From positions 1 through 44,873 of IMG/VR virus record IMGVR_UViG_3300045741_000267: a stretch of DNA of 44,873 bases; one strand, given 5' to 3'. Position numbers and translations under genes: made by a program. The notes beneath the pieces are model-generated. The model did no database searches. It was given only the letters and a program-made list of their open reading frames with translations, and was not told where the DNA came from. Positions 1-7,309 of the stretch are shown here, piece after piece. Position 1 is the stretch's first letter; every line of letters starts with the position of its first letter. The stretch is from a virus.

Positions 1-428
1 TGTGGTGTGCGTACAAAGAGGAAATCCTCATGGTCACCAACGCTCTACGGAAAGAATACGGGGATGATCAAGTGGTCGAACTGCACGGTGGTGTGGATGA
101 GGTTGACCGAGATATTAATGTTAACGTAAAATTCCAGGGTGGGAAGGCTAAGTATCTAGTGGGTAACGCTGCCACCGGCGGGATGGGGTTGACCATGTCC
201 ACGGCTGAGATTGAGATCTATTTCTCAAACACATTCAACTTCATTGACCGGGAGCAGTCGGAAGAACGCGCATTCGGACCCAACAAGAAGAACGGGACGG
301 TGGTGATCGACCTAATAATGGACGGATCCATTGATAAACATATCTTGGAAGCGCTAACCCAGAAGAAAGACGTGTCCACTTATGTTCGTGATTCAATAGA
401 TTCAATTAAAGCGGAATTGGATAATTGA
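1..428 (+). CDS. SNF2-type DNA helicase, C-terminal part (left-edge fragment)
   Basis: An open frame runs in from the left edge (first full codon at base 3) and ends at 428. It reads WCAYKEEI, then a Rec-like segment with NAATGGMGLTMSTA and SEERAFGP. These match helicase motifs IV-VI of SNF2/RapA-type superfamily 2 ATPases: GGxGLT is motif V, and the QSEERAFGP segment is motif VI with Phe where Arg is usual. The N-terminal two thirds lies at the other end of the window (43594 to the edge), so both fragments are almost certainly one gene cut by linearising a circular map. No start codon belongs here; the ATG at 30 is internal. The motif VI change (normally QxxDRxxRxGQ) is visible and odd. Confidence 0.85.
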   Translation, partial: WCAYKEEILMVTNALRKEYGDDQVVELHGGVDEVDRDINVNVKFQGGKAKYLVGNAATGGMGLTMSTAEIEIYFSNTFNFIDREQSEERAFGPNKKNGTVVIDLIMDGSIDKHILEALTQKKDVSTYVRDSIDSIKAELDN

Positions 429-474
429 CATGCATTCGACTCGCATGGTAAAATCCATTATTGATAGAGCATAG
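425..474 (+). promoter_or_regulatory. sigma70-type promoter and ATAGAG leader box
   Basis: TTGACA at 425-430 and TAAAAT at 449-454 are separated by 18 bp, with TGG immediately before the -10. A leader box ATAGAGCATAG lies at 464-474, just before the next start codon. The -35 overlaps the helicase stop codon. Confidence 0.75.
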
Positions 475-485
475 TGGGTAACGAA

Positions 486-803
486 ATGGGTAAAGTCTTC
501 GTGACACAGGAAAATCCGGGCCTGAACTACATGCCCGCCGAAGAATTCGGCGAGATCGTGTTCTTGACCGGTCTGGATTTCAGCTTGGTGAAAAACAGTC
601 TAGCTAACATCGCGTTGGTGGAAGGCTTGAAACAACAGTTGGCCAAATTCCGGCCGGAAGAAGACTCGATTGTGGTCACTGGTTCACCGGTCGTCGCCGC
701 TGCCGTGTTCATGATTCTGGCCAGTTTTACATCTGAGGCAGTTGTACTGCATTGGAGTAATCGCGATCGGGCCTACCGCCCAATCACTGTAAGTGTCAGT
801 TGA
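486..803 (+). CDS. conserved phage protein of unknown function
   Basis: This encodes 105 residues. I chose ATG 486 because the only upstream alternative, GTG 474, overlaps the leader box. The text (VTQENPGLNY, PAEEFGEIVFLT, a hydrophobic VVAAAVFMI stretch, LHWSNRDRAYRPI) resembles a small protein seen in the replication regions of many phages, for which I know no function. It is the first gene after the promoter at 425-454 and is closed off by a terminator hairpin at 810-839, so it may be a single-gene transcript. Confidence 0.7.
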   Translation: MGKVFVTQENPGLNYMPAEEFGEIVFLTGLDFSLVKNSLANIALVEGLKQQLAKFRPEEDSIVVTGSPVVAAAVFMILASFTSEAVVLHWSNRDRAYRPITVSVS

Positions 804-809
804 GGGTTA

Positions 810-839
810 ACCCGGGGTGGCGACATTCCGGGTCTTTTT
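810..839 (+). terminator. rho-independent terminator
   Basis: ACCCGG (810-815) pairs with CCGGGT (828-833) and is followed by CTTTTTA. It sits seven bases after the 486-803 gene. Confidence 0.7.
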
Positions 840-850
840 ATAGAGCATAG
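840..850 (+). promoter_or_regulatory. ATAGAG leader box
   Basis: ATAGAGCATAG, identical to 464-474, lies directly on the tail of the terminator and 17 bases before the ATG at 868. No clear -35/-10 pair is seen here, so this box is not simply part of a promoter. Confidence 0.55.
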
Positions 851-867
851 ATTTTAAGGACAATGGT

Positions 868-1350
868 ATGGATGAGAATACAACAGCGGTGAATCCGGAT
901 GCGGTTTACATCGAAAAATATGCGGACCACGATTCCCGCGCCTTGGTGAAAGCCATGGACGAGAAACGCGGTCATAAAGACGAGTTGGAGGAAGCATTGA
1001 AGGGCATTAACGCCGAATATGACTACCTCCGCTTGAAGGCGATCCCCCAGCGGTTTGAGGCTGACGGTATCGAAAATCTGACGATCACCGGCATTGGTCG
1101 GGTAAGTCTTACCGGCGATGCTTATGTGCAATGCCCGGCTGATAAGAAGAACGAACTGCATGAGTATCTGCGGGACGTCGGTAAGGGCAGTTTGATTGTT
1201 GAGGGCGTTAACGCTGCGACGTTGAAAGCCCTCGCCAAGACGATGATGAAAAATGGCGAAGAGCTGCCGCCAATGATCAAGTTTACTCCCTTTACACGGG
1301 CCACAATCACTAAGGCCGGTGTGAGCAAAGCAAGCAAGTCTGAAGAGTAA
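868..1350 (+). CDS. conserved phage protein with N-terminal coiled coil
   Basis: This is 160 residues with AAGGA at 856-860 ahead of ATG 868. Residues about 25-60 are charged and helical (KAMDEKRGHKDELEEALKGI), typical of a coiled coil. The rest contains GIGRVSLTGDAYVQ and a Lys-rich tail. Similar proteins occur beside single-strand binding and helicase genes in other phages, so a DNA-metabolism accessory role is plausible but not shown. It lies between the SNF2 helicase and the next DNA-binding candidate. No catalytic motif is visible. Confidence 0.65.
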   Translation: MDENTTAVNPDAVYIEKYADHDSRALVKAMDEKRGHKDELEEALKGINAEYDYLRLKAIPQRFEADGIENLTITGIGRVSLTGDAYVQCPADKKNELHEYLRDVGKGSLIVEGVNAATLKALAKTMMKNGEELPPMIKFTPFTRATITKAGVSKASKSEE

Positions 1351-1352
1351 TC

Positions 1353-1390
1353 GAGGGATTTCCCTCAACGCATGGTCCCGGCGATCCGGG
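1353..1390 (+). other. two short hairpins between genes
   Basis: GAGGGA/TCCCTC at 1353-1366 and CCCGG/CCGGG at 1377-1390 fold as two adjacent small stems. No T-run follows, so attenuation or mRNA end protection is more likely than strong termination. Confidence 0.35.
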
Positions 1391-1414
1391 CTAGAATATT
1401 AAAGGTGAATTAAC

Positions 1415-2173
1415 ATGGCTAAAAATGAATTGAAAACAGTGAACGAAGAAAAATCTTTGATGACTGACCAAATCCCCGAGTATCTGCGTGATAAGACCAC
1501 TTCCCGTGGTGCTGAAAACGTCGGTTCCGACGATTTAGTGATCCCGCGCCTTGAGTTGGTCCAAGATCTGTCCCCCTGCCGCAAGAAAACCGATCCCAGC
1601 TACATCGTCGGTTGTGAAGAGGGTATGATGTACAATAACGTCACCCGTGAACTCTACGGGGCTAGCGCGTTGGTAATCCCTGTGTATTTCCGTAAAGAGT
1701 GGTTGATCTGGGTTGACCGTGACAATGGCGGTGGCTTCCGTGGTGCATTCCCAACCGAAGCCGAAGCAACAGCGGCCATGGCCCTACTGGAAGACGCTGA
1801 TAACTGTGAAGTGATCGATACTGCCCAACATTTCTGCCTGATCGTACCTGAACATGGTGGTAAGGTGGAAGAGGTGGTGGTGTCGATGAGCAAGAGCAAG
1901 ATGAAAGCATCCCGTAAGTGGAACAGCCTGATCCGTATCAATGGCGGTGACTCTTTCGGTCGCATCTACCGCTTGAGTGCCGTAATGCAGTCTAATTCCA
2001 AGAATCAAGACTATTACAGCTTCGATGTGGCAGCGGCTGGATTCCCCACTGAAGAGGTTTACAAACGTGCTGAAGATCTGTACAATACCATCTCTGCTGG
2101 TGGTGTACAGGTGGACCGTAAGTTTGAGTCCGCGGAATCCGGTGAATCTGCCGGTTCTAAGCAAGAGTATTAA
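1415..2173 (+). CDS. putative ssDNA-binding/recombination protein
   Basis: This is 252 residues from ATG 1415 with the weak ribosome site AAAGGTG upstream. Features are LVIPRLELVQDLSPC near residue 45, GMMYNNVTRELYG, VIPVYFRKEWLIW, a lysine-rich SMSKSKMKASRKWNSLI segment and an acidic, Ser/Gly-rich tail (ESAESGESAGSKQ). Proteins with this IPRL-Q-LSP...ELYG...V-P-Y-RKEW layout are common in phage replication modules and are often suspected to act like T7 gp2.5. The basic central strand region and flexible acidic tail fit an SSB-like role. That is inference; no OB-fold can be proved by eye. A strong terminator follows. Confidence 0.55.
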   Translation: MAKNELKTVNEEKSLMTDQIPEYLRDKTTSRGAENVGSDDLVIPRLELVQDLSPCRKKTDPSYIVGCEEGMMYNNVTRELYGASALVIPVYFRKEWLIWVDRDNGGGFRGAFPTEAEATAAMALLEDADNCEVIDTAQHFCLIVPEHGGKVEEVVVSMSKSKMKASRKWNSLIRINGGDSFGRIYRLSAVMQSNSKNQDYYSFDVAAAGFPTEEVYKRAEDLYNTISAGGVQVDRKFESAESGESAGSKQEY

Positions 2174-2182
2174 AATCCACGG

Positions 2183-2202
2183 CCCCGGTTCGCCGGGGTT
2201 TT
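2183..2202 (+). terminator. rho-independent terminator with UUCG loop
   Basis: CCCCGG, loop TTCG, CCGGGG and TTTT at 2183-2202 form a perfect six-pair stem closed by a stable UUCG tetraloop. Confidence 0.85.
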
Positions 2203-2212
2203 CGGTACCACC

Positions 2213-2223
2213 ATAGAGCAGAG
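2213..2223 (+). promoter_or_regulatory. ATAGAG leader box
   Basis: ATAGAGCAGAG lies after the terminator and 9 bases before ATG 2233. The following GAGAGGG doubles as a ribosome site. No promoter is obvious upstream. Confidence 0.5.
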
Positions 2224-2232
2224 AGGGTCACC

Positions 2233-2589
2233 ATGAAAGAAGATTTAGCAGCGCGGTTGTGGCGGGGATTTTGGATTCTGGGTGTTTACATTCGTTTCAC
2301 GTGGAACGCAAACTCCCGTGATGTGCCGTTTAAATACTCCCGCTATAAGACCAGCCGTGAGACTTCCCATTGGTTCTGGCGGTTTAATTGGGAGACGTTC
2401 AAAATGAGTAAAGAACCGTGTAAAAAGTGTGGTGGGTCTGGCGACTACGGTCTAGGCCAGACTTTCGGCGAGTGTTGGGATTGCGATGGGTCGGGGGAAG
2501 AAAATCTTAAGCGTTGGCTGATCGTGGCCGGTGCTGTAGTTGTTTTGGCCGTGATCGTCGGCATTATAGATATCGTGGTGGGTGCATGA
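2233..2589 (+). CDS. DnaJ-type zinc-finger membrane protein, unknown role
   Basis: This is 118 residues with AGAGAGGG before ATG 2233. The N-terminal ~55 residues are rich in Trp and Phe. Residues 63-87 hold two CxxCxGxG-like motifs (CKKCGGSG and CWDCDGSG), as in the DnaJ central zinc-binding domain. A hydrophobic segment (LIVAGAVVVLAVIVGIIDIV) ends the protein and should anchor it in the membrane. The stop overlaps the next start (ATGA), so it is translationally coupled to the UvrD-like helicase. No J-domain is present, so it is not a full co-chaperone. Confidence 0.7.
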   Translation: MKEDLAARLWRGFWILGVYIRFTWNANSRDVPFKYSRYKTSRETSHWFWRFNWETFKMSKEPCKKCGGSGDYGLGQTFGECWDCDGSGEENLKRWLIVAGAVVVLAVIVGIIDIVVGA

Positions 2590-4013
2590 AAGCTTGCGCC
2601 ATTTACGGTCCCCCGGGGTGTGGTAAGACTACTGAAATGCTTCGCCGCGTGGCTGAGGCTGGTACCCGTGTCAACCCAAGTGAGATCTGTTTTCTCTCAT
2701 TCACCAAGGCTGGGGCAGCTGAAGCGCTGAAGCGTCTGAACATCTCCCGGTCAGATAAGATTTGCACCATCCACTCGTTAATGTTCCGGTTAAATGGTAT
2801 GACCAGTGCCGGTGTGGTAGATTCCGCCAAGTTACGTAAGTTCGGGGATAAGGCCGGTTTCCGGTTTCGTGGCCAATCGAACGACACCGGTGAGCAAATG
2901 GAGATTGGTGACCAGTATCTAGCTATCCTGTCCCGGGCTGTGAACCGAATGGTTGATCTGTGGGATGAGTACCATGAATCAGATCGCCCCGGCGATTGGG
3001 AAGGCTTCCGGTTCTTCTGCGAGTCGTACAACGCATGGAAGCAGTCGAACGGCTATTGTGATTTTAACGACATGTTGTCCTTTTATGTGAAGAGCCGCCA
3101 TAACAGCCACACCCCCAAGATGAGTGTCGTGTTCGTGGACGAGGCCCAAGATCTGTCCAATCTACAATGGGAAGCTATCCGCACCTTGATCACCCAGTCG
3201 GGTGCGTCAGAAATCCACATTGCCGGGGATGACGATCAGGCTATTTACGAGTGGTCCGGAGCCAGTACCCACGGCATGTTAGCGTTTGAGGAAGAATTCA
3301 ATGCTATCCGCACAGTGCTGACCCAATCTTGGCGTGTACCTATTGCGGTTCACGGTATGGCCATGAAGGTGGTTCAGCGAATCGGCTCCCGGGTCGAGAA
3401 GATTTACTCACCGAAACCTGAACCCGGTTTAGTTGTGCGGTCATCCTACTTTAACCCGAAAAACATCGCCCCGGGCCGAGATACTCTGGTTCTGTGCCGT
3501 AACTACATCACTCGGAAAGAGATCGAGGATGAGCTGATTCGTCACCGAATCCCGTATGTTAACGAGGGGGGTCTCCCGGGCCTCTTCGGCACTCGACTGG
3601 CCGATGGGATACGGGCATTCAATAAGATGCAGCGAGGCGAACCCGTGTCCCCCAGTGAGCTAGAAAAAATAGCTTTGGTAGCCAACGAGAGAACCAAGCA
3701 CGAAGTTCAAACCCGGAATTTTAAACCGATGTTGGAGCGCGGGTTTATGCGATCGCTGGTGATCCCACCTCAGTTGGTGGATTTTTATCGCGACGCTGAT
3801 CTGACCGGTGAGCCACACATCCGGCTATCAACCATCCATTCGGCCAAGGGGCGCGAAGCTGATCATGTGATCATTCACCCGGGGCTGACCCAAAAAACGC
3901 TGGTGGACATGGAGAATAACCCGGACAGTGAAGCCCGTGTATGGTACGTGGCAGTGACCCGGGCCAAACACACCCTAGAGATACTTGAAGGAGATAACGC
4001 ATATGGCTTATGA
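2586..4013 (+). CDS. UvrD/Rep-family (superfamily 1A) DNA helicase
   Basis: This is 475 residues from ATG 2586, which overlaps the previous stop. The upstream in-frame ATG at 2514 would only add residues unlike any helicase. Walker A GPPGCGKTT is at residues 8-16, followed by motif Ia (LSFTKAGAAEAL). Motif II is VVFVDEAQDL, motif III is GDDDQAIYEWSGA, motif V is STIHSAKGREADHV and motif VI is VWYVAVTRAKHTL. This set defines a 3'-5' UvrD/PcrA or Dda-like helicase that unwinds replication or recombination intermediates. It is shorter than bacterial UvrD (about 700 residues), consistent with reduced 1B/2B subdomains. It is coupled to the neighbours on both sides. Confidence 0.92.
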   Translation: MKACAIYGPPGCGKTTEMLRRVAEAGTRVNPSEICFLSFTKAGAAEALKRLNISRSDKICTIHSLMFRLNGMTSAGVVDSAKLRKFGDKAGFRFRGQSNDTGEQMEIGDQYLAILSRAVNRMVDLWDEYHESDRPGDWEGFRFFCESYNAWKQSNGYCDFNDMLSFYVKSRHNSHTPKMSVVFVDEAQDLSNLQWEAIRTLITQSGASEIHIAGDDDQAIYEWSGASTHGMLAFEEEFNAIRTVLTQSWRVPIAVHGMAMKVVQRIGSRVEKIYSPKPEPGLVVRSSYFNPKNIAPGRDTLVLCRNYITRKEIEDELIRHRIPYVNEGGLPGLFGTRLADGIRAFNKMQRGEPVSPSELEKIALVANERTKHEVQTRNFKPMLERGFMRSLVIPPQLVDFYRDADLTGEPHIRLSTIHSAKGREADHVIIHPGLTQKTLVDMENNPDSEARVWYVAVTRAKHTLEILEGDNAYGL

Positions 4014-4197
4014 GCCCAAAGACAATTCCGGCATCCTTTCCCGAAATCAGCGGAAAGAGCAGCCAAGTCACCCGGATCACACTGGTTCGGCCACCATTAA
4101 CGGGGTTGAGTATTGGATTAGCGCTTGGGTGAAAGACGGCACCCGGGGCAAGTTCTTCTCACTGGCGTTTAAACCAAAGGACAACGATAATGGCTAA
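4003..4197 (+). CDS. small conserved phage protein
   Basis: This is 64 residues. ATG 4003 is chosen because GAAGGAG lies 9-10 bases upstream. The core GSATINGVEYWISAWVKD-GKFFSLAFK is a pattern found in many short phage and plasmid proteins that sit among DNA-replication genes. Its function is unknown to me. It overlaps the helicase end and the exonuclease start, so it belongs to the same translation-coupled run. Confidence 0.65.
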   Translation: MAYEPKDNSGILSRNQRKEQPSHPDHTGSATINGVEYWISAWVKDGTRGKFFSLAFKPKDNDNG

Positions 4198-4894
4198 GGC
4201 AATTTTATTCGACACTGAAACAACTGGGTTCAACGACCCGGAGGTGATCGAGGCGGCTTGGGTCGAATTGTTCGAGAAAATTGAGAGTGATACAGACCTC
4301 AATCAAGACATGACTGAGTATGTTGAACGGTTTCAACCGAGTAAGGCCATTGAGTTGGGGGCGTTGGCTACTCACCACATTCTCGATGAAGAGTTGGTAG
4401 GATTGCGCCCATCAGCTGAATTCAAGCTCCCGAATGGGGTTGAATATCTGGTCGGTCATAACATTGATTTTGATTGGCGCGTTATCGGTTGCCCACCTAT
4501 TAAGCGGATCTGCACTCTGGCGCTTGCCCGTTGGTTATGGCCGGATCTGGATTCTCATACTCAAACAGCGCTAATGTACTTTGCGAGCACCAATAGGATG
4601 GTCACTCGAACCAAGGCCAGCTTTGCGCACTCGGCACTCCACGATGTGCGGAACTGCTTGCCGCTGTTGTATCACATGATCTATTGCGCCGAATTATCCA
4701 CGGCGGTTAAACTGGAAACATGGGAAGATCTATGGCAGCTATCAGAGTTGGCCCGGATCCCCACTAAAATGCCGTTCGGCAAGTATCGGGGTGAGCTGAT
4801 TTCCGGGATCCCGTCGAGCTACGTTACTTGGTTGATGAAGCAACCAGATCTCGATCCGTACTTGATGGGAGCGCTGAAAAGGCGGGTGTGGTGA
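4190..4894 (+). CDS. DnaQ-like 3'-5' exonuclease (ExoX-type)
   Basis: This is 234 residues. Exo I motif FDTETTG places Asp8 and Glu10, Exo II is GHNIDFDWR, and Exo III is HSALHDVRN, giving a DEDDh active site that uses two metals to remove 3' nucleotides. The C-terminus MPFGKYRGELISGIPSSYV is the DUF3820-like module found at the end of exodeoxyribonuclease X. The protein is separate from the polymerase, which has its own exonuclease domain, so a repair, recombination or host-DNA degradation role fits better than proofreading. The last bases overlap the following zinc protein. Confidence 0.88.
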   Translation: MAKAILFDTETTGFNDPEVIEAAWVELFEKIESDTDLNQDMTEYVERFQPSKAIELGALATHHILDEELVGLRPSAEFKLPNGVEYLVGHNIDFDWRVIGCPPIKRICTLALARWLWPDLDSHTQTALMYFASTNRMVTRTKASFAHSALHDVRNCLPLLYHMIYCAELSTAVKLETWEDLWQLSELARIPTKMPFGKYRGELISGIPSSYVTWLMKQPDLDPYLMGALKRRVW

Positions 4895-5115
4895 TGCACG
4901 AAGTGATTAATCGAGTGGCCAGTAAACCCCATTCCTGTACATGGTGTGGGGAAAAGATCAGTAGGCACGAGTCGTATATGTTTCAGAAGGGCATCAACGA
5001 GGGCAGCTGGTACGAAAACAAAATGCATCCGGAGTGCTTCGACGACTACCGCTCTCTTAAGGGTGGTGACTATGTGCCGTATCAACAAGATAGACCCAAG
5101 AAGGGGGGCGAGTAA
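4894..5115 (+). CDS. small zinc-binding protein
   Basis: This is 73 residues. The start is ATG 4894 (GTGATG; GTG 4891 is possible), overlapping the exonuclease stop. CTWCGEKI, then H-x2-E and a later MHPECFDDY give a C-x2-C ... H-x2-C set that should bind one zinc. Short treble-clef-like proteins of this type are common in phage replication operons. Nothing shows a specific partner. Confidence 0.6.
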   Translation: MHEVINRVASKPHSCTWCGEKISRHESYMFQKGINEGSWYENKMHPECFDDYRSLKGGDYVPYQQDRPKKGGE

Positions 5116-5306
5116 TGGATGTGAAACCGCGAGCATGGATGCGCAGGTGGGCGTATGACGGTGAAACCCCACAAAAGGTGAGGGATGTGGATGGGCATAT
5201 GAAATGGCCGGGTAAGTTCAAGTTAAAGCCGATCACGATTGTTAAGTGTCTCCCTGATGATGTCCCCCTATATGTGATCAAAGAAGCCGTGGACGGGGGT
5301 GAGTGA
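5115..5306 (+). CDS. hypothetical protein
   Basis: This is 63 residues in a TAATG overlap with the previous gene and directly abutting the polymerase start. It is basic with several Trp (WMRRWAYDG, MKWPGKFKLKP). I do not recognise it. The tight packing on both sides supports it being real. Confidence 0.55.
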   Translation: MDVKPRAWMRRWAYDGETPQKVRDVDGHMKWPGKFKLKPITIVKCLPDDVPLYVIKEAVDGGE

Positions 5307-7135
5307 TGGAAGTCCCCCGTTTAAGTGAATTCCCGGTTATCGCAATCGACACCGAAACCACCGGTCTGCATTGGTGGAAAGATAAGGTGTTCGGGATATC
5401 GGTGTCGACCCCCGGAGGGCAGGACTGGTATTGGGATATCCGGGAGGAACCCCGCGCGGTTGAGTTCCTCCGTGACGAGATCCCTAAATGCCAATGGGTG
5501 GTCGCTCATAATGCCAAGTTTGACTGGCACATGTTGCGATGTCTTGGGATCAACCTGCCCCGGGATCGCACCGATGACACCATGATCCGAGCAGCGATTA
5601 TCGACGAACACTTGTTATCGTACGATCTAGGCAGTCTGGGGCACAAATACGTCGGTGCTGGTAAAGATGAGGATATCTGGCAGGAGCTGGCCGACATCTT
5701 CGGGGGCAAACCCACCAAACACGCTCAGGTCGGCAACCTGCCCAGAGCACCGAGACATATCGTTGCCCGCTATGCCAAGATGGATACCCGAGTCACTCTG
5801 ATGCTCTGGCAGCACCAGAACACCCTGATCGAAGAGCAGAATCTGCAAGCCGTTTGCGATCTGGAACGTCGCTTGCTTCCGGTGATCGTTGATATGGAGT
5901 TGGGTGGGGTTAAAGTCAACACCGAGATGGCTGAACAAGCCGTGGTTAAGATCAGCTCCCAAGCTAGTACCGCCCAATATCAGTTGGACAGCCTCGCTGG
6001 ATTTGCGGTCAACCCTAATCCGTCCGGTTCAATCAAGAAGCTGTTCGAGCCCAAACAAGACAAGGCTGGTAATTGGGTTCTGAATGACGGCACCGTGGCT
6101 GGGACCACTGAGGCCGGTGGAGTAAGTATCGATGCTTCTGTGTTGCGCCGAATGAAGCACCCGGCAGCCTCAGTCATTCTGAAGTTGCGAAAGTTGCTGA
6201 AGACCCGGGATACATTCTTAAAGGGCCACATTCTAGGTCACCACCATAACGGGGTGATCCATGCTAACTACAACCAAACCAAGTCGGACAACGACTTAGG
6301 GACCGGCACTGGGCGGCTGTCGGTTAACGACCCCGCGCTACAACAGATTCATAAGCGCGACACCGAGATTGCCAGTGTGGTCCGGGCTATGTTCCTACCG
6401 GATTCATTGGGGCATGACTGGGTTTGTAACGATTGGGCTCAAATGGACTTTCGCGTGTTTGCCCACTACGTTAACGACCCGGCGATCATCGCCATGTATC
6501 GTAAAGACCCTGACACTGATTTCCATCAGGTGACGTCGGACCTGACCGGCCTGCCGCGCTCACCACGGTTCGCCGGTGACGCCAACGCTAAGCAGATCAA
6601 TCTTGGGTTGGTGTTTGGCATGGGCCAGGGGAAATTGGCACAGGAAATGGGATTACCATTCACCGTCGAACCGAACACCCGTACTGGGGGCACATGGAAC
6701 AAACCGGGGGCAGAAGCGTTGGAAGTGTTCAATAAATACCACTCATCGATCCCGGGTGTGCAGGAACTGTTACGGAATGCATCATCGGTGGCCAAGTCCC
6801 GTGGCTATGTCCGGACCATCATCGGAAGACGTATCCGGTTCCCCAAGGGGCAGTTCACCCACAAGGCCGGGGGTTTAATATTCCAGGGTTCGGCGGCAGA
6901 CGCCTTGAAGGTTAAGATCATCGAGGTACATGATTACTTATCGTCTCTCAACGACGGGAGTCGGTTGGTGCTTAATGTACACGATGAATTCGATACTTCT
7001 ATACTTAAAGGGAACAAACTGGTAAGGGATGAGATATCCCGGATCGTGACTGACTTCAGTGGTCCGATTAAGTTCAGGGTACCGATTCGAACAGATCAGG
7101 GGGTGGCGGATAACTGGTGGGATGCATGTAAGTAG
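5306..7135 (+). CDS. dpoZ: family A DNA polymerase with 3'-5' exonuclease, candidate Z-genome polymerase
   Basis: This is 609 residues from ATG 5306. Residues 1-180 form the exonuclease: D15-T-E17 (Exo I), AHNAKFDWHML (Exo II) and YAKMDTRV (Exo III). The polymerase palm has motif A D376-W-A-Q-M-D-F-R383, motif B around K429-Q-I-N-L-G-L-V-F-G438, and motif C H559-D-E561. Compared with E. coli Pol I (DYSQIELR; KAINFGLIYG), the steric-gate Glu is Asp, the O-helix Phe762 position is Leu433 and the Tyr766 position is Phe437. No 5' nuclease domain is present. Being in the same early region as PurZ, MazZ and DatZ genes suggests the DpoZ type that tolerates or prefers dZTP. The family is certain; the Z preference is inferred. 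Confidence 0.93.
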   Translation: MEVPRLSEFPVIAIDTETTGLHWWKDKVFGISVSTPGGQDWYWDIREEPRAVEFLRDEIPKCQWVVAHNAKFDWHMLRCLGINLPRDRTDDTMIRAAIIDEHLLSYDLGSLGHKYVGAGKDEDIWQELADIFGGKPTKHAQVGNLPRAPRHIVARYAKMDTRVTLMLWQHQNTLIEEQNLQAVCDLERRLLPVIVDMELGGVKVNTEMAEQAVVKISSQASTAQYQLDSLAGFAVNPNPSGSIKKLFEPKQDKAGNWVLNDGTVAGTTEAGGVSIDASVLRRMKHPAASVILKLRKLLKTRDTFLKGHILGHHHNGVIHANYNQTKSDNDLGTGTGRLSVNDPALQQIHKRDTEIASVVRAMFLPDSLGHDWVCNDWAQMDFRVFAHYVNDPAIIAMYRKDPDTDFHQVTSDLTGLPRSPRFAGDANAKQINLGLVFGMGQGKLAQEMGLPFTVEPNTRTGGTWNKPGAEALEVFNKYHSSIPGVQELLRNASSVAKSRGYVRTIIGRRIRFPKGQFTHKAGGLIFQGSAADALKVKIIEVHDYLSSLNDGSRLVLNVHDEFDTSILKGNKLVRDEISRIVTDFSGPIKFRVPIRTDQGVADNWWDACK

Positions 7136-7200
7136 TTGACAGTGGTCGTTGTTCCGTGGTAGAATAACGACTGATTTACTTTTATCAATAGAGAATAGAG
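7136..7200 (+). promoter_or_regulatory. strong sigma70-type promoter with leader box for the Z-cassette operon
   Basis: TTGACA (7136-7141) and TAGAAT (7160-7165) with an 18-bp spacer ending in TGG, then the leader box ATAGAGAATAGAG at 7188-7200. It begins right after the polymerase stop and is the only clear promoter before the PurZ-MazZ-DatZ genes. Confidence 0.8.
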
Positions 7201-7207
7201 AGACACC

Positions 7208-7309
7208 GTGACCAAAATCCAAATTGCTTGCTCACTGTATTTAATGATCGGCTTAAGCTTCGGTTATTTGCTTGGCGCTGCCGACATGTTAATGGGGGCG
7301 CTGAAATGA
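7208..7309 (+). CDS. 33-residue membrane peptide
   Basis: A very short gene starting with GTG 7208, eight bases after the leader box, with GAGAG as ribosome site. The peptide begins MTKIQIACSLYLMIGLSFGY and is almost entirely one hydrophobic helix with no charged residues in the centre. Its stop overlaps the next ATG (ATGA at 7306-7309), which strongly supports translation. It could insert in the host membrane; its role is unknown. Confidence 0.6.
   Translation: MTKIQIACSLYLMIGLSFGYLLGAADMLMGALK

Noticed and set aside
838-1368. Long reverse frame opposite the 868-1350 gene
   Set aside because: Antisense shadow of a gene with a clear ribosome site and leader box; no promoter or recognisable protein.
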